Shown here: positions 1-8,041 of the stretch, piece after piece
Layout: each line of letters starts with the position of its first letter
Numbering within the stretch: the first letter of the stretch is position 1
Origin: Larkinella punicea
GTDB taxonomy: Bacteria; Bacteroidota; Bacteroidia; Cytophagales; Spirosomataceae
Assembly (NCBI RefSeq): GCF_003334855.1
Contig: NZ_QOWE01000019.1
Span: 62,001-126,000, forward strand
Reading direction: 5' to 3'
DNA length: 64,000 nt
Translations under genes and position numbers: made by a program
The notes under the pieces: model-generated
The model's input: only the letters and a program-made list of their open reading frames with translations
Database searches by the model: none
Told to the model about the DNA's origin: nothing

Positions 1-104
1 ATCCCGGCTTTAGCCAATGTATTCGCTGCGGTTATTCCGGCCAGAATTCCGGTAGCACCCTTTAAAAAGGCTCTTCGTGACGGTTGGTTTTCGGTTGGAT
101 TCAT
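1..104 (-). CDS. Tat-exported protein, N-terminus only (gene runs off the left edge)
   Basis: Only the first 34 codons are in the window. They read MNPTENQPSRRAFLKGATG followed by a hydrophobic alanine-rich stretch, which is a twin-arginine (SRRAFLK) export signal. In Cytophagales such starts commonly belong to periplasmic Gfo/Idh/MocA oxidoreductases, sugar-phosphate isomerase-like proteins or gluconate dehydrogenase subunits, but no mature sequence is visible, so no function is assigned. The ATG lies at 102-104. The upstream side, to the right, leads into a nested palindromic element rather than another gene. Confidence 0.7.
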   Translation of the reverse strand, partial: MNPTENQPSRRAFLKGATGILAGITAANTLAKAG

Positions 105-186
105 GGAAAAAAGGATCGTTTGTCAAAAGTGATTGGCGTCTACTTACACACCAGGTTGAACTCCTGAGTGGAAAGAGAACACCAAA

Positions 187-667
187 AGGAATGCTAAATG
201 TAAAAGTATTTCCCAATCCAGCACTTTTACATTTAGCATTCATCATTTTACATTAATACTGTACGAAGGATTGATTTTGCCGAATAGTCTTTGGGGTTTA
301 AGCAAAGCATGCTTTTAAAATCGCCTTTTTATCTATTAACTACGGTTTTTGACACCCATTTCGCCACCATAAAGCAACCCCGAGCAGACTGGGCCGCGTA
401 GCGGACGAATATTTGTAGCAAGACGCAGGTATGCTCGCAGTCCAGCGTGCTGTCAGGCACGCAACAGGCGCACAGGTTGCGTGCCTGACAGCACGCTAGC
501 GCTCTGAAAGACACACGCCTTGCTACAAACATCTGTCCGCTACGCGGCCCAGTCTCTTACCGTTCGCTTCAATGCATACGATACAGAAAATTTTACGCCA
601 ACATCCCAAACTTGAAGCACGGAGAAAAATCCTTCGTACAGTACTGATTTTACATTTAGCATTCCTT
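187..667. repeat. Nested inverted-repeat element, four arm pairs
   Basis: About 480 bp with no convincing ORF, built of concentric inverted repeats. Outer arms near 187-206 and 649-668 carry AGGAATGCTAAATGTAAAA and its complement. The next pair, 257-272 and 628-643, is TACTGTACGAAGGATT, a perfect 16 bp. A 39-bp pair at 387-425 and 516-554 begins GACTGGGCCGCGTAGCGGAC and has about four mismatches. The innermost pair, 444-465 and 476-497, is a perfect 22 bp. A short local inverted repeat (about 189-208 with 222-241) lies in the left flank. It resembles a non-autonomous palindromic element, with insertions nested inside insertions. Confidence 0.85.
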
Positions 668-686
668 CTAAAAAAGCCTTAATCAG

Positions 687-2168
687 TTATTTCAACACAG
701 CTTTTCGAATGGCTTCTCCCCAGAAAAGGCCCAGCGTAGCGGCTCCCTTCTCGTTCGGGTGCAGAAAAAACGTCCCCTGCTGGCCATTTTCGTGTTGGAA
801 ATCGGTCAGGTAATGGGTTTTGAAGTAATTGAAGCCCTGCGTATCGCCGAGTTTTACCTGCCCCGGATGCGTCGCGCCATACGATGCGATCAAAGCGTCG
901 ATTTCCGGAAAATACGTCTGCAACCGATCCAGGCCTTCCTGTAAATATTTCGAACGGTTGTAGGTCGTGGGACTGTACCAGATCGGGCGGTGAATCACCA
1001 GCTTGCAACCCGGATTGGCTTTCAGTAAAGTGTCGGCGATGGTTTTCAGATTGGCACGGTAGGATTCCGGCGAAACCGGGGCGCCGTTGGGTCCCTGCAT
1101 GGCGCTGTCGTTCGTGCCGAGGATGATGGAAAAAACGAGTTGACCGGTTTCTTTCCGGAAAGTTTCCGCAGCCTGAGCCACTTTCCCGAAGGCTTTGTTG
1201 GTTGCGGGCAGAAAATCGACGGTCGTAAAACCGCCCACACCCTGATTGGAAAACACAACTTCATTGATGCCAGCCTGCTGTTTCAAATACGCCGTTGCTA
1301 AAACCGGCGGTGCTTCCGTCTGACGATCTTTCAGTCCGGCTCCGGCCGTGATGCTATTGCCAATAAAAACAATATTCAGTTTCTGTTGTGGGTATTTGAC
1401 AGTATCTGACTTCGGAAAAATTCCCGCAGACACCCGTTTTCGGTACAAATCCGCGACAGTTTGCTTCATTTGCGACCGATCCCGTTCCTCCAGCGCGGCA
1501 GAAATAACCGGTATCCAAAGCTGCTGACCTTCCCGGTTTAGGTGCAGACCGTCGGCCAGAAACAACTCACTGCGGCCTTTTCCGTCCTGGTCATCCGTCA
1601 GCGGAACGACATCGATGTAGTACAAACCGTCCAGCTTGCCCGCCAGCTTTTTGATTTCCTGGTTAAACCGGTCACCCTGCTTTCTGAATTTTTGCCGGGC
1701 CGGGGAATGCCGGTTCGACACGAAATACACTTCCGCCAGGGGGTTTGCCTGCCAGAGTCGGGCCAGGAACGTTTTGAAGTTTTTGACCACGGTTTCAGGC
1801 TCATCGCCATTTGCCAAATCATTTCCTCCGCAGGAAAAAACAACGCGGGCGGGGCGGTATGGCAGAATAATCCGGTCCATGACACGCACCACATCGGGAA
1901 TGGTGGCTCCGCCGAAACCCCGGTTGACGGGACTAAACTGGTTAAAATCTTCTTCCAGCGTTGGTCTCCAAAGCCGCCAGGTCGAACTACCGACGAAAAA
2001 TGTCGAGCCGGGAACGGGCGGATCATCAACCGCCTTCGCTTCGTAGGCTTTGATTTCGGACTCGAAACGGGGTTCCTGAGCCAGTAACCGGGTTTCGGCC
2101 GCAATCCAAATCAGAAGAATTGGTAAAATAAACCGGATTGTGACTTCTACAGAAGCTCTTTTCTTCAT
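687..2168 (-). CDS. Secreted protein with two SGNH/GDSL hydrolase domains
   Basis: About 493 residues with an N-terminal signal peptide (ATG at 2168; an ATG six codons upstream is possible). Domain 1, about residues 50-230, has the block I-like FFVGSSTWRLW, then NRGFGGA (block II), CGGNDLANGD (block III) and DGLHLN (catalytic Asp-His, block V). Domain 2, about 265-490, has IVFIGNSITAGAG, NQGVGGF, LGTNDSAMQG and FLHPNEKG. SGNH enzymes hydrolyse or transfer acyl groups on carbohydrates and lipids. In the first domain the nucleophile block reads GSS rather than GDS. The gene lies downstream of an AlgI-like MBOAT gene on the same strand, an arrangement like O-acetyl transfer pairs (PatA/PatB, AlgI/AlgJ), so a role in glycan O-acetylation or deacetylation is inferred. 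A secreted carbohydrate esterase is the alternative. Confidence 0.8.
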   Translation of the reverse strand: MKKRASVEVTIRFILPILLIWIAAETRLLAQEPRFESEIKAYEAKAVDDPPVPGSTFFVGSSTWRLWRPTLEEDFNQFSPVNRGFGGATIPDVVRVMDRIILPYRPARVVFSCGGNDLANGDEPETVVKNFKTFLARLWQANPLAEVYFVSNRHSPARQKFRKQGDRFNQEIKKLAGKLDGLYYIDVVPLTDDQDGKGRSELFLADGLHLNREGQQLWIPVISAALEERDRSQMKQTVADLYRKRVSAGIFPKSDTVKYPQQKLNIVFIGNSITAGAGLKDRQTEAPPVLATAYLKQQAGINEVVFSNQGVGGFTTVDFLPATNKAFGKVAQAAETFRKETGQLVFSIILGTNDSAMQGPNGAPVSPESYRANLKTIADTLLKANPGCKLVIHRPIWYSPTTYNRSKYLQEGLDRLQTYFPEIDALIASYGATHPGQVKLGDTQGFNYFKTHYLTDFQHENGQQGTFFLHPNEKGAATLGLFWGEAIRKAVLK

Positions 2169-2315
2169 TTTAAAAAACGAGATCACACGCGTGGTTTTCG
2201 ATCGAATTCGCGCTGCGTATAGAAGCTAAAAATGAAGTATTTTTACTTTGTAAGGCGTAAATTAAGAAGTCTCCATTCCCAAATAGATTCTCTCGACCAG
2301 CCAATCCATCTCTCC

Positions 2316-2490
2316 ATCCCGTAGGGATTCAACAGCGTAGCGTCGGTAGAAAAGGATACTCCGTTCTTCCCGCGTGCCGTGAGGTACGCGACCGTCGGAT
2401 TCCTATGAATGGTCGCGTACCTCACGGCACGCGTGGAAAACCGTTCCTGTTTTGGCTACCGACGCTACGCTGTAAAGCCCCTAACGGGGC
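2316..2490. repeat. Second nested palindromic element
   Basis: The 396-bp space between the SGNH and MBOAT genes holds no gene but a layered inverted repeat. Outer arms at 2332-2349 and 2456-2473 are ACAGCGTAGCGTCGGTAG and its exact complement. Inner arms at 2371-2393 and 2411-2433 are a perfect 23 bp containing GTGCCGTGAGGTACGCGACC. A 13-bp palindrome (ATCCCGTAGGGAT, 2316-2328) and a small GCCCC-TAAC-GGGGC hairpin (2477-2490) lie at the edges. The arm-within-arm design matches the element at 187-667 although the sequences differ. Confidence 0.85.
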
Positions 2491-2582
2491 AAAATACGGT
2501 TCGACCAATCTGATCTTTGAAAAAATACGGGTTTACAACCCTGTTTTCTAATCGAATTACCGGGCCTAAACCATTGAACGAT

Positions 2583-4082
2583 TTAAAACTGAAAATAGAT
2601 AAACTGATTCGAGGTGAAAACACCGAAGAGGTACGACAGAAAACAGATCAGCGGAAACAGCACGAAAAACAGGGCGGTGTTGCGTGTCGGAATCGTCAGG
2701 TACAACTTCTCTTTCACGAATAAAATCGCCACCAGCAACACACAAAACCACAATTCGGTCGAGTTGAAAGGCGTGTGGAGCGGCCCGTCGAAGGGAGAAA
2801 ATATAATTTTACCGAGAATGTGAAAGGCGTTGCCGACCGGCGCTTTGTGGTTCCGGAAAAACACCCACGTCAGCATCACCAGCACAAACGTTAGCACAGT
2901 TTGCAGGAGTTGGTAGGCCTTGTTCTCTTCCGGCAGTTTGATGCCGAACTGACTAAATGCCTTGTCGCGCCAGCCCGCCATGAGTTGGTAGGCGCCGTGC
3001 AAACCGCCCCAGATGACGTAATTCCAGCTCGCGCCATGCCATAATCCACTGACTAAGAACACAATAAAAACGTTCAAATACCGCCGTGACGGACTGACCC
3101 GGTTTCCGCCCAGCGGAATATAGAGGTAATCGCGGAACCAGGTGGAAAGCGAAATGTGCCAGCGTCGCCAGAATTCGGTGATGGAACGCGAGAAATACGG
3201 CGCCCTGAAGTTGTCCATCAGTGTGAACCCCATTGTCCGGGCCGCCCCGATGGCAATGTCGGAATAGCCCGAAAAATCGCAGTAAATCTGGATCGTAAAA
3301 GCCAGTGTTCCCACCAGCAACGTCAGGCCGTTTTGCTGCGTGGGGTTGTTGTAGGCATGGCTAACGATCTCCGCCATGCGGTCGGCAATGACCACTTTCT
3401 TGAAAAAACCGAAGGCCATTTGCATCAACCCGGCTTTCAGATTCTCGAAACTGAAATGAAAATGGGTATGAAACTGGTGCAAAACGTTCTGTGGTCGCTC
3501 GATGGGACCCGCTACCAGTTGCGGATAAAACATCACATACAGCGCGTAAATCCCGAAATGATGCTCGGCTTTCTGATTGCCCCGATACACCTCGATCGTG
3601 TAGCTCATCGCCTGAAAGGTGTGAAACGACAGACCAATGGGCAGTATCGAATCGACGATGCTGAACGAGGTGGTGTTGGGCTGGCCAAACAGCGTCAGCA
3701 CTTTATTGAGCAGACCGATGGCTTTCTGGTTGACAAGCTGGGCCGGGCCGTCGAACTTCGCCTGGTCGAGGAGCCAGACAAGGCTATCGGTGAAAAATCC
3801 AAAATACTTGAAGAACGCCAGAATGCCGATATTCGAAATCAGGCTGACGATCAGCAGCCATTTTCGGCCCGAACCGGGTTTGGTGCGCTCCAGCCAGATC
3901 CCGGCGTAGTAGTCGATGACAATGGTCAGAAACAGGATCAGGATGTAAGCCGGCTTGAAGACCATGTAGAAGTAACAACTGGCCAACAACAGCAACACCC
4001 ACCGCCCGCGCCACGGCAGACTGTAATACGCCAGGGTTACGACGATAAAAAACAATAAAAACTGGAGCGAATTAAATAGCAT
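2583..4082 (-). CDS. MBOAT-family O-acyltransferase (AlgI/DltB-like)
   Basis: About 500 residues and strongly hydrophobic, with about 10-12 membrane helices. It has the hallmarks of AlgI/DltB/PatA membrane-bound O-acyltransferases: YSDIAIGAARTMGF, then FRAPYFSRSITEFWRRWHISLSTWFRDYLYIPLGG around residues 300-345, and the catalytic-His region LVSGLWHGASWNYVIWGGLHG. The family moves acetyl or other acyl groups across the inner membrane to an extracytoplasmic acceptor, usually with an SGNH partner, and a two-domain SGNH protein follows downstream. The start is set at the second Met (MLFNSLQFLLFF), because the upstream extension is encoded by a TCTC-rich repeat. Neighbouring glycosyltransferases suggest the acceptor is a surface glycan. 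Confidence 0.9.
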   Translation of the reverse strand: MLFNSLQFLLFFIVVTLAYYSLPWRGRWVLLLLASCYFYMVFKPAYILILFLTIVIDYYAGIWLERTKPGSGRKWLLIVSLISNIGILAFFKYFGFFTDSLVWLLDQAKFDGPAQLVNQKAIGLLNKVLTLFGQPNTTSFSIVDSILPIGLSFHTFQAMSYTIEVYRGNQKAEHHFGIYALYVMFYPQLVAGPIERPQNVLHQFHTHFHFSFENLKAGLMQMAFGFFKKVVIADRMAEIVSHAYNNPTQQNGLTLLVGTLAFTIQIYCDFSGYSDIAIGAARTMGFTLMDNFRAPYFSRSITEFWRRWHISLSTWFRDYLYIPLGGNRVSPSRRYLNVFIVFLVSGLWHGASWNYVIWGGLHGAYQLMAGWRDKAFSQFGIKLPEENKAYQLLQTVLTFVLVMLTWVFFRNHKAPVGNAFHILGKIIFSPFDGPLHTPFNSTELWFCVLLVAILFVKEKLYLTIPTRNTALFFVLFPLICFLSYLFGVFTSNQFIYFQF

Positions 4083-4100
4083 TCTCTTGAGACGTGAGAT

Positions 4101-4148
4101 CAGAGACAAGAGACAAGAGATCAACGGGTGGTATTCTCTTGTCTTTCA
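4101..4148. repeat. GAGACAA heptamer repeat with a hairpin
   Basis: The spacer between the MBOAT and GT2 genes carries tandem GAGACAA units (about 4103-4118). AGACAAGAGA at 4111-4120 pairs exactly with TCTCTTGTCT at 4135-4144. The same heptamer, on the other strand, forms a longer array at 29410-29473. Confidence 0.65.
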
Positions 4149-4172
4149 TCTCACTTCTTGTATCTGTATTTA

Positions 4173-5117
4173 TTACTGGCGTTCTTTTTTTCGGATGGTT
4201 TCCCGGACGATGTAGAGCGGGCGGCCTTTGCTTTGGAAGAAAATCCGCAGCACGTATTCGCCGATGAGCCCCATCCCGATGAGTTGAATTCCCCCAAAGA
4301 GGATGATGGTAAACAGCAGCGCCGTAAACCCTTCCGGCACCCCCCCGAAGAAGTATTTCTTGATGAGGGTCTGAATAAAATACAAAAAAGCAATCCCGAT
4401 GGAGAACATGCCCAGATTGGTCAGGAACTTGATCGGGAACTCACTGAAGTTAAAAATACCGTTGTAAGCCAGTTTACGGAGCATTTTGAACGTGTATTTC
4501 GCATCACCGGCCACCCGGGCGTCGCGCTCGTATTCGACGCCAATTTGTTTGAAGCCAATCCAACTGCGCATCCCGCGGATGAAGCGGCTTTCTTCGGGCA
4601 TCTGGTTCAGGACGTTGGCAACCCGGCGGCTGATGAGTGAGAAGTCGCCACTATCGAGCGGAATGTCGACGTAGGAAATGGATTTCATGAACCGGTAAAA
4701 TAGAAAATAGGCGGTTTTCTTGAAAGCGCCCTCTTTCCGTTTCTTTCGAACGGCATAAACAACATCGTACCCTTCCTGAAATTTGGCGTAGAATTCGCCG
4801 AGCAATTCGGGGGGATCCTGAAGGTCGCCGTCGATGATGAACAGGGCTTCGGAGCCTTTCGCGGCTGCCATGCCGGCGGTCAGTGCAATCTGGTGGCCGT
4901 AGTTCCGGGCCAGAAAAACGCAATGATACCGGCCGTCGGTCAGGGCCAGTTGCTGCATTAACACGGCCGTATTGTCGCGGCTGCCGTCGTCGATCAGGAC
5001 GACTTCGATGGCCAGTGGTGAACGATCCATCAAGGCATTTAGCCGGGTAACGAGGTGTGGAAACGATTCCCGTTCGTTGTATAGTGGAGCGACTATGGAA
5101 ATCTGTGGATCAGACAA
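4173..5117 (-). CDS. GtrB/DPM1-like GT2 glycosyltransferase with two C-terminal membrane helices
   Basis: 314 residues. The N-terminal GT-A domain shows ISIVAPLYNERESFPHL, the nucleotide-binding VVLIDDGSRDNTAV and the metal motif IIDGDLQDPPE (about residues 95-105). Two membrane helices follow at about 235-295. This is the architecture of bactoprenyl-phosphate glycosyltransferases (GtrB, ArnC, DPM1-like), which charge undecaprenyl phosphate with one sugar at the inner face of the membrane. A polytopic GT-C-like protein lies 49 bp upstream on the same strand and would be a natural user of such a lipid-linked sugar; that pairing is inferred. No GtrA flippase is seen nearby. The sugar cannot be read from sequence. 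Confidence 0.88.
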   Translation of the reverse strand: MSDPQISIVAPLYNERESFPHLVTRLNALMDRSPLAIEVVLIDDGSRDNTAVLMQQLALTDGRYHCVFLARNYGHQIALTAGMAAAKGSEALFIIDGDLQDPPELLGEFYAKFQEGYDVVYAVRKKRKEGAFKKTAYFLFYRFMKSISYVDIPLDSGDFSLISRRVANVLNQMPEESRFIRGMRSWIGFKQIGVEYERDARVAGDAKYTFKMLRKLAYNGIFNFSEFPIKFLTNLGMFSIGIAFLYFIQTLIKKYFFGGVPEGFTALLFTIILFGGIQLIGMGLIGEYVLRIFFQSKGRPLYIVRETIRKKERQ

Positions 5118-5166
5118 AGTGTATAGCAGTTAATTGGAACGCACAAAATTACATTATTGTCAGTAC

Positions 5167-6900
5167 TTACCGAACGTTTATGAATTGATTCGAAAAACGG
5201 ATGTCGGCACCAGCACCCGAAACAATCAGGATGCCAAGCTGATAGGAACCCGGATGCAGGAACGATTTAAACACCTGTGCACTGACATTGGGCATTCGGC
5301 GTCTCAGGTAATATTGCAGGGGAAAAAACAGGTTTTCGGCCGGAAAAAGATAGGTATGACGATCCGACTTGACCACGATACAGGCCTCCGTGATTCCCGC
5401 TGGCAACGGCCAGTTCTGGGTCACCACCCGAATCTCACCCGCCGATTCCTCCACCAGCAGGTGCAGGGCAGAGTCGGCGGGCGGTGCCGGTTTCAGCAGC
5501 GTCGATTCATATGGCGCGTAGAACGTGTTTTTGGGATAGGTGTAAAATCCTTTTTCAACGGCGGTGTGCATCCATTTCTCGCTGGCAGCCGCATAGGGCG
5601 AACCAATCATGGCCCCAAAACCGAGATCGTTGTGTTTCTGGTTGAAAGCCGACGTCTTCCTCATGAGCGTCTGGGCACCCAGAAACGGCAGGTGGTTGAA
5701 GTACATCACGCCCCAGACGACCCACCCCAGAACCAGACCACCCACCATCCATCGTTTCCGGTGCTCCGGGCTCCGAAGTTCACTCAATCGGTTCAGATAG
5801 AGCACACTTACGAAGAGCGCCGGATACAGCATATAATTGCTCACGAGCATGACACTGTAGCCAAACCGGGGTCTCAGAATCGCGACCACCACCGCATTAA
5901 CCAGCAAAAAACCGTATACGCCCACAAAAAAATACCGCCGGTGACGGTGTTCGGCCTCGGCCGGTTTTTGGTCGGGTTGCCAGAGGCTGGGAAGAAGCGT
6001 CGTTTTGAACAACCGGAAAAGGAGGCCAATGAGCAGCATACCGCCCAGCGTGGGCAACAGGCTGCGGATCAAAATATCGGTTCGCGGGAAAAAGTCGAAC
6101 AAACCGCCCAGGAACGTAAAAAAACCGAAAAAGACGAGATGGGGATGCTGCAGGAAAAACGACAGACTGCTTTCGTTGCCCTGCAAACTGGTAAAATCGT
6201 GAAAATACAGGATGATGACTACCACCGCGATCGTGATCCAAACCGCCAGCCGCACCAGGTAGTGACGCCCTTCCAGACGCCATTGCACCAGCAAAACACC
6301 CGCTCCGGCCACCCAGCCAAACAGGCCGGTGCTCATGGAAAACGAAGCCAGAATCTGAAAAAAAAGAGCGCCGATAAAACGGATCGAAAACGGGTTGGAT
6401 CGTTCGGGGAAAGCGAGCCAGTATAAGGCCCAGAGAATCATCATGCCCACGGCCAGGTGCTGCAAAGCCGTGATGGCCCAGAAACTGGTCAGGCGGTGCT
6501 GGGGTTGCAACAGAATCAGTGCTATGGGCAGAAAGGCCAGCAGAGGCAACCGCAGGGTCCGAAAAACCCGGTAAAAAACCAGCAGAATACCCAGCAAACA
6601 GCAGAACGCCAGCAGAATCAGCCACCGGAAGTTGAGCATGCCGGTCAGGTTGTAGAAGACCAGCGTGGTTAGTTTGGCAAACAGGATGCGGTGTTCGTTG
6701 TTCGGAGCCAGCAACCAGTGGAATTTTTCGGAGAAAGTATCGGCTTCGGTATAATTGACCAGAAACCCCACGAACGATTCGAGATCGTCCATCCACGGAA
6801 CATTGTCGGTAAAGAGGAGCACCAACGCGAGAAAACTGGCAATCGGGAAAGCGACCAGGAACGGAGAAATTTTCCGAAGCGGTTCTGAAATCTGAATCAT
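5167..6900 (-). CDS. Polytopic membrane protein, GT-C glycosyltransferase-like
   Basis: 577 residues if started at MIQISEP (ATG at 6900); an ATG twelve codons upstream gives 589. About ten hydrophobic helices fill residues 15-410, followed by a soluble C-terminal part of about 150 residues. After helix 1 the sequence reads TDNVPWMDDLESF. An acidic pair in the first extracytoplasmic loop is the usual signature of GT-C glycosyltransferases that use polyprenyl-phosphate sugars. I do not recognise a named family. It lies between two GtrB-like genes, which fits the final transfer step of a GtrB/GT-C glycan-modification pair. The GT-C assignment is an inference from topology, motif and neighbours. 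Confidence 0.65.
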   Translation of the reverse strand: MIQISEPLRKISPFLVAFPIASFLALVLLFTDNVPWMDDLESFVGFLVNYTEADTFSEKFHWLLAPNNEHRILFAKLTTLVFYNLTGMLNFRWLILLAFCCLLGILLVFYRVFRTLRLPLLAFLPIALILLQPQHRLTSFWAITALQHLAVGMMILWALYWLAFPERSNPFSIRFIGALFFQILASFSMSTGLFGWVAGAGVLLVQWRLEGRHYLVRLAVWITIAVVVIILYFHDFTSLQGNESSLSFFLQHPHLVFFGFFTFLGGLFDFFPRTDILIRSLLPTLGGMLLIGLLFRLFKTTLLPSLWQPDQKPAEAEHRHRRYFFVGVYGFLLVNAVVVAILRPRFGYSVMLVSNYMLYPALFVSVLYLNRLSELRSPEHRKRWMVGGLVLGWVVWGVMYFNHLPFLGAQTLMRKTSAFNQKHNDLGFGAMIGSPYAAASEKWMHTAVEKGFYTYPKNTFYAPYESTLLKPAPPADSALHLLVEESAGEIRVVTQNWPLPAGITEACIVVKSDRHTYLFPAENLFFPLQYYLRRRMPNVSAQVFKSFLHPGSYQLGILIVSGAGADIRFSNQFINVR

Positions 6901-6992
6901 AGCGAGTGGTCGGCCTGATACGGTAACGGTTGGCATTCAACGTTTATACTTCCCCGGAATAGCATCAGGCCTGTAAAGTGCGGTTTTTCAGG

Positions 6993-7961
6993 TCAATAGA
7001 CCTTTTCTATCTGCTCTACAAAATCCCCGTATTGTTTGGCCGGAATGAAGTGTGACTGTGTTCGGTAGGTCAGCACGATAAACACCAGCAACAGCGAGAT
7101 CAGGAAAGCCTGTAGAATAACAATGAACAATGAAAAAACAATGTAAATAGCTCCCTGCGAGATGATCAACTGGTCGGTCACCCGCAACAGGATAACCACC
7201 GTGATGACCACCGTCGAAACTGCCGCCGTGATGACACAGAAGAGCAGAATTCGCACGGCAGTGGCTTCCATCAGCACCGAAATGGCACTCAAACCGTGCA
7301 AAATCAGCGACACAAAATTCATTTTCGACGTGCCAGCCAGTCGCGCGCCCCGTTCGGCCGGAACCGACTGGTAGGGCAATCGCGAGCGAATCACACCACC
7401 GGGGTAGTTGTTCCAGATGTCGGAAACGTGCGCCAGTTTTCGCAGCAGGTTGGGCGGAATCACACTGAAATTACCAAAGGTAATGGCTTTCCCCGTCAGC
7501 AGCTTGAATACGGATTTATAAATTAAATAAAAGGTTCGGAACAGGCGGCTTTCCCGGCGTTTGGTGCGGTGGGCGAAAATGATCTGTCCGGGCTTTTGGG
7601 CTGAAGCCTCCAGCAGCCGGGCGATGTCTTCGGGTTGATCCTCCCCGTCCGAATCCATCACGATGGTGGTATGGGTTTCCGGCTGATCGGCCAGGTACGA
7701 AAGACCGAGCGCAATCGCTTTCTGGTGACCCACATTCCGCCAGAGCCGCATGATCGACAGGCTGTAGCCCGTATCGGTCGGCAACGATGCGTAGTTGGTA
7801 ACGGAACAATCGTCCACAATCAGGAAATGAAACCGTTTCCGGAGAGCGGGAGCGACGGTTTTCGTCATTTTCTCCAGGAGCAGGCTTAAAGCTTCCCAGT
7901 CATTAAACAAGGGAATAACAATGTATACTCTGTCGGTGGGTGCAGTGGGTATGTCGGTCAA
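6993..7961 (-). CDS. GT2 glycosyltransferase, GtrB-like, with C-terminal membrane helices
   Basis: 322 residues. The GT-A fold is shown by VYIVIPLFNDWEALSLLLEK, FLIVDDCSV and IVMDSDGEDQPEDIARLL, the last in place of the usual DGDLQDPPE. Two hydrophobic helices occupy about residues 230-300. The enzyme probably makes a polyprenyl-phosphate-linked sugar at the cytoplasmic membrane. It is only distantly similar to the GT2 gene at 4173-5117 and so may use a different sugar. It is followed on the minus strand by one GT-C-like gene and preceded by two paralogous ones, suggesting a modular set of donor-making and transferring enzymes. Confidence 0.85.
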   Translation of the reverse strand: MTDIPTAPTDRVYIVIPLFNDWEALSLLLEKMTKTVAPALRKRFHFLIVDDCSVTNYASLPTDTGYSLSIMRLWRNVGHQKAIALGLSYLADQPETHTTIVMDSDGEDQPEDIARLLEASAQKPGQIIFAHRTKRRESRLFRTFYLIYKSVFKLLTGKAITFGNFSVIPPNLLRKLAHVSDIWNNYPGGVIRSRLPYQSVPAERGARLAGTSKMNFVSLILHGLSAISVLMEATAVRILLFCVITAAVSTVVITVVILLRVTDQLIISQGAIYIVFSLFIVILQAFLISLLLVFIVLTYRTQSHFIPAKQYGDFVEQIEKVY

Positions 7962-8041
7962 CGTACGGTCGATTTATATAAAGAACGGTGCCACAAAAAT
8001 AGAACATATCCCAGACTTGTGACAGCCCGGGCTTTACACTC

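Noticed and set aside
3156-4058. 300-codon open frame on the plus strand opposite the MBOAT gene
   Set aside because: It is antisense to a well-supported membrane protein and reads as low-complexity His/Gln/Arg-rich sequence typical of reverse-strand frames in GC-rich genes.
5134-6426. 430-codon plus-strand frame opposite the GT-C-like gene
   Set aside because: Composition (Gln, His, Arg, Lys) is that of an antisense shadow, with no domain; the minus-strand frame is a coherent membrane protein.
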